Origin: Acidobacteriota bacterium | GTDB taxonomy: Bacteria; Acidobacteriota; Vicinamibacteria; Vicinamibacterales; UBA2999 | DNA length: 6,947 bases | Assembly: GCA_947478985.1 (NCBI GenBank) | Contig: CANJYC010000090.1 | Location: forward strand, 1 to 6,947 | Reading direction: 5' to 3' | Translations under genes and position numbers: made by a program | In this document: in pieces, positions 6,901 to 6,947 of the stretch | Layout: every line of letters starts with the position of its first letter | Position numbering within the stretch: position 1 is the stretch's first letter | Notes under the pieces: model-generated | Told to the model about the DNA's origin: nothing | Seen by the model: only the letters and a program-made list of their open reading frames with translations | Databases searched by the model: none

Positions 6901-6947
6901 AGCCGGAGTTGCGTGGCCAGGGGCTGCCAGAATTCGCCTTTGCGCGA
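3903..6947 (-). CDS. Double-module GT-B-like glycosyltransferase, 5' end beyond window (at least 1,014 aa)
   Basis: One uninterrupted frame from the right edge to TGA at 3903-3905. By comparison with the neighbours only about 70 N-terminal residues are missing, so the full protein should be near 1,085. A TTG at 6792-6794 is not the start: the 51 codons to its right are open and match the neighbours (LRLAQDYWRYLDPRYD, visible residues 15-30). Module 1 has GSWDHLTTK (124-132), VWNEAQRVEA (144-153), VTGAQAYDHWF (166-176), LIRPHP (238-243), YYDSMF...VNTSALIE (279-299) and LHFQHL (323-328). A linker at about 405-440 (WLLRPLLAP, then RRRRVKR) leads to module 2. That begins with a new Rossmann strand, LKLLFVVASAEYIRYF (443-458), and repeats the motifs: ASWDNLTNK (625-633), VWNEHQKTEA (645-654), VTGAQLFDRWF (667-677), LIRPHP (741-746), FFDSLY...VNTSAMIE (782-802) and LHFHYLL (826-832). 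The tail (about 906-1014) mixes hydrophobic runs with many Arg and may bind the inner membrane surface. It is probably a bifunctional transferase by analogy with two-module capsule enzymes such as KpsC; substrates unknown. Confidence 0.75.
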   Translation of the reverse strand, partial: SRKGEFWQPLATQLRLAQDYWRYLDPRYDHSPSLRARGANQAPALAVSAAALPLLRTPGGLAAMRAAARGLERAIPHGDSVESFLRREQPDLLLLTPLLYFGSQQVEYVRAARALGIPTVLGVGSWDHLTTKGLIHEQTDHVIVWNEAQRVEARELHGIPPARVTVTGAQAYDHWFTTAPTLSRAEFCRKVGVPADRPLLLYLCSSPFITPHEVGFVRRWIDAIRSSADPDLRRAALLIRPHPQNAAQWQDFAPEAYEAVGLWPRAGANPVDRDARSDYYDSMFYSVAVVGVNTSALIESGIVGRPVYTVLADEFAGQQEGTLHFQHLKNINGGLLTVASTLEEHTVQLADAVRRPPGRDPRSRAFIEAFVRPHGFDSPAADRFVAAIEAQAAAPRPAPRPVGASAWLLRPLLAPMALAASAAARRRRVKRLEDGEPVSSRRLKLLFVVASAEYIRYFDSTMTLLLDRGHDVSIGVNWHRERKHARLEGLEDPRIRILGVIPKRLDVWTPMARAVRGTFDFVRYLHPRLAEAPALRARIKRKVLPPWLGWLDRVHSLSEPALARAFRLLQHIETAIPVSYRLQRFLEEQRPDAVIVSPLVDAASDQVDLVRAAQSLGIPAVAAIASWDNLTNKGHLRVEPDLVTVWNEHQKTEAVTFHGITPERVAVTGAQLFDRWFERQPSQARASFCEMVGLPDDRPLILYTGSSVFIARSELEAPFARRWIEALRASGDPHLADAAILIRPHPFNCEGWLATDFSGLGPVAIYPRGRFTPSAESARTSFFDSLYFSAAVVGVNTSAMIEAAILSKPVLSIVTEEFASTQEGTLHFHYLLPENGGFLRVAQSIPQHVAQLSEVMQHPDMTREQTRRFVQAFLRPHGLDRACTPLLAEAIVRAAEPRPRIRDSFGTRIARVALWPLALLLRVLQFGGGTGLFTRKGIAEAWKRLGKNSRALLRVLIVRPIRAVVWLIRRLLGLARRGTRRLVYWILTAPRRIMRLLRHLRYHVAMRLRGNGQA
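4254..5624 (-). other. Module 2 of the double transferase (second, complete copy)
   Basis: Residues 442-898, a whole copy from the first beta strand to the end of the second Rossmann-like domain. It is the most divergent of the four modules: ASWDN replaces (G/W)SWDH, TGSSVF replaces (V/L)CS(A/S)..., it inserts a few residues after VFIARS, and it has ILSKPV where the others have I(A/V)GR(P/A)V. Such changes fit a different donor or acceptor from module 1. No convincing internal ribosome site and start codon lie at its beginning, so it is read as part of the fusion. Confidence 0.65.
5676..6947 (-). other. Module 1 of the double transferase (first copy, N-terminus cut)
   Basis: Visible residues 1-424. 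It is closer to the single-module neighbours than module 2 in the SWDHL motif (His kept) and in the (F/Y)DS..(Y/H)S.AV.G.NTSALIE region. It has its own short post-catalytic segment (SAWLLRPLLAPMA, 405-417) and an Arg run, which in the single-module proteins sits just before the C-terminal tail. The boundary with the linker is approximate. Confidence 0.65.

Noticed and set aside
1..6947. CRISPR array, tRNA/rRNA, insertion sequence, riboswitch, terminator or defence system
   Set aside because: No regularly spaced repeats, structured RNA signature, transposase motifs, inverted-repeat ends or U-tract hairpins were seen; nearly every base is inside the four minus-strand genes.

Overview
The window is a compact, high-GC (about 65% by eye) bacterial gene block read entirely on the minus strand, so transcription runs from right to left. 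It holds four genes: two complete, one cut by the right edge (its 5' end) and one cut by the left edge (its 3' end). No RNA gene, mobile element, CRISPR array, promoter or terminator was seen, and no intergenic gap exceeds 15 bases. The look is that of the middle of a long operon in a surface-polysaccharide locus. The high GC, Arg/Ala-rich tails and this style of protein suggest an uncultured Acidobacteriota-like or similar soil/water bacterium; that placement is only a guess.

In transcription order the layout is as follows. (1) 6947-3903 is a very large open frame, at least 1,014 residues, carrying two consecutive copies of one GT-B-like glycosyltransferase module plus a basic, hydrophobic tail. 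(2) 3916-2105 is a 603-residue protein with one copy of the same module and a long charged helical tail. It overlaps gene 1 by 14 bases. (3) 2108-426 is a 560-residue third paralogue with a shorter charged tail, coupled to gene 2 by an ATGA overlap. (4) From 410 to the left edge are the first 136 codons of a UDP-N-acetylglucosamine 2-epimerase of the hydrolysing NeuC/LegG type.

The four modules (two in gene 1, one each in genes 2 and 3) share an ordered set of motifs: SWD(H/N)L...K, VWN..Q..EA...HG, VTGAQ..D.WF, RPHP, and (F/Y)DS(L/M)...(V/L)NTSA.IE. The layout resembles GT-B transferases of the capsule, teichoic-acid and Kdo-transferase type. A plausible reading is that the epimerase releases ManNAc (or a diacetylated analogue) for nonulosonic acid synthesis (sialic or legionaminic type), while the paralogous transferases assemble the glycan containing it. 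The epimerase assignment is firm. The transferase activity is family-level inference, and donor and acceptor cannot be read from the sequence.

The most interesting points are the local amplification of one poorly characterised transferase family (four modules in under 7 kb), the double-module fusion in which a vestigial C-terminal segment seems to serve as linker, the three unlike C-terminal tails, and the Met at a usually functional position of the epimerase.
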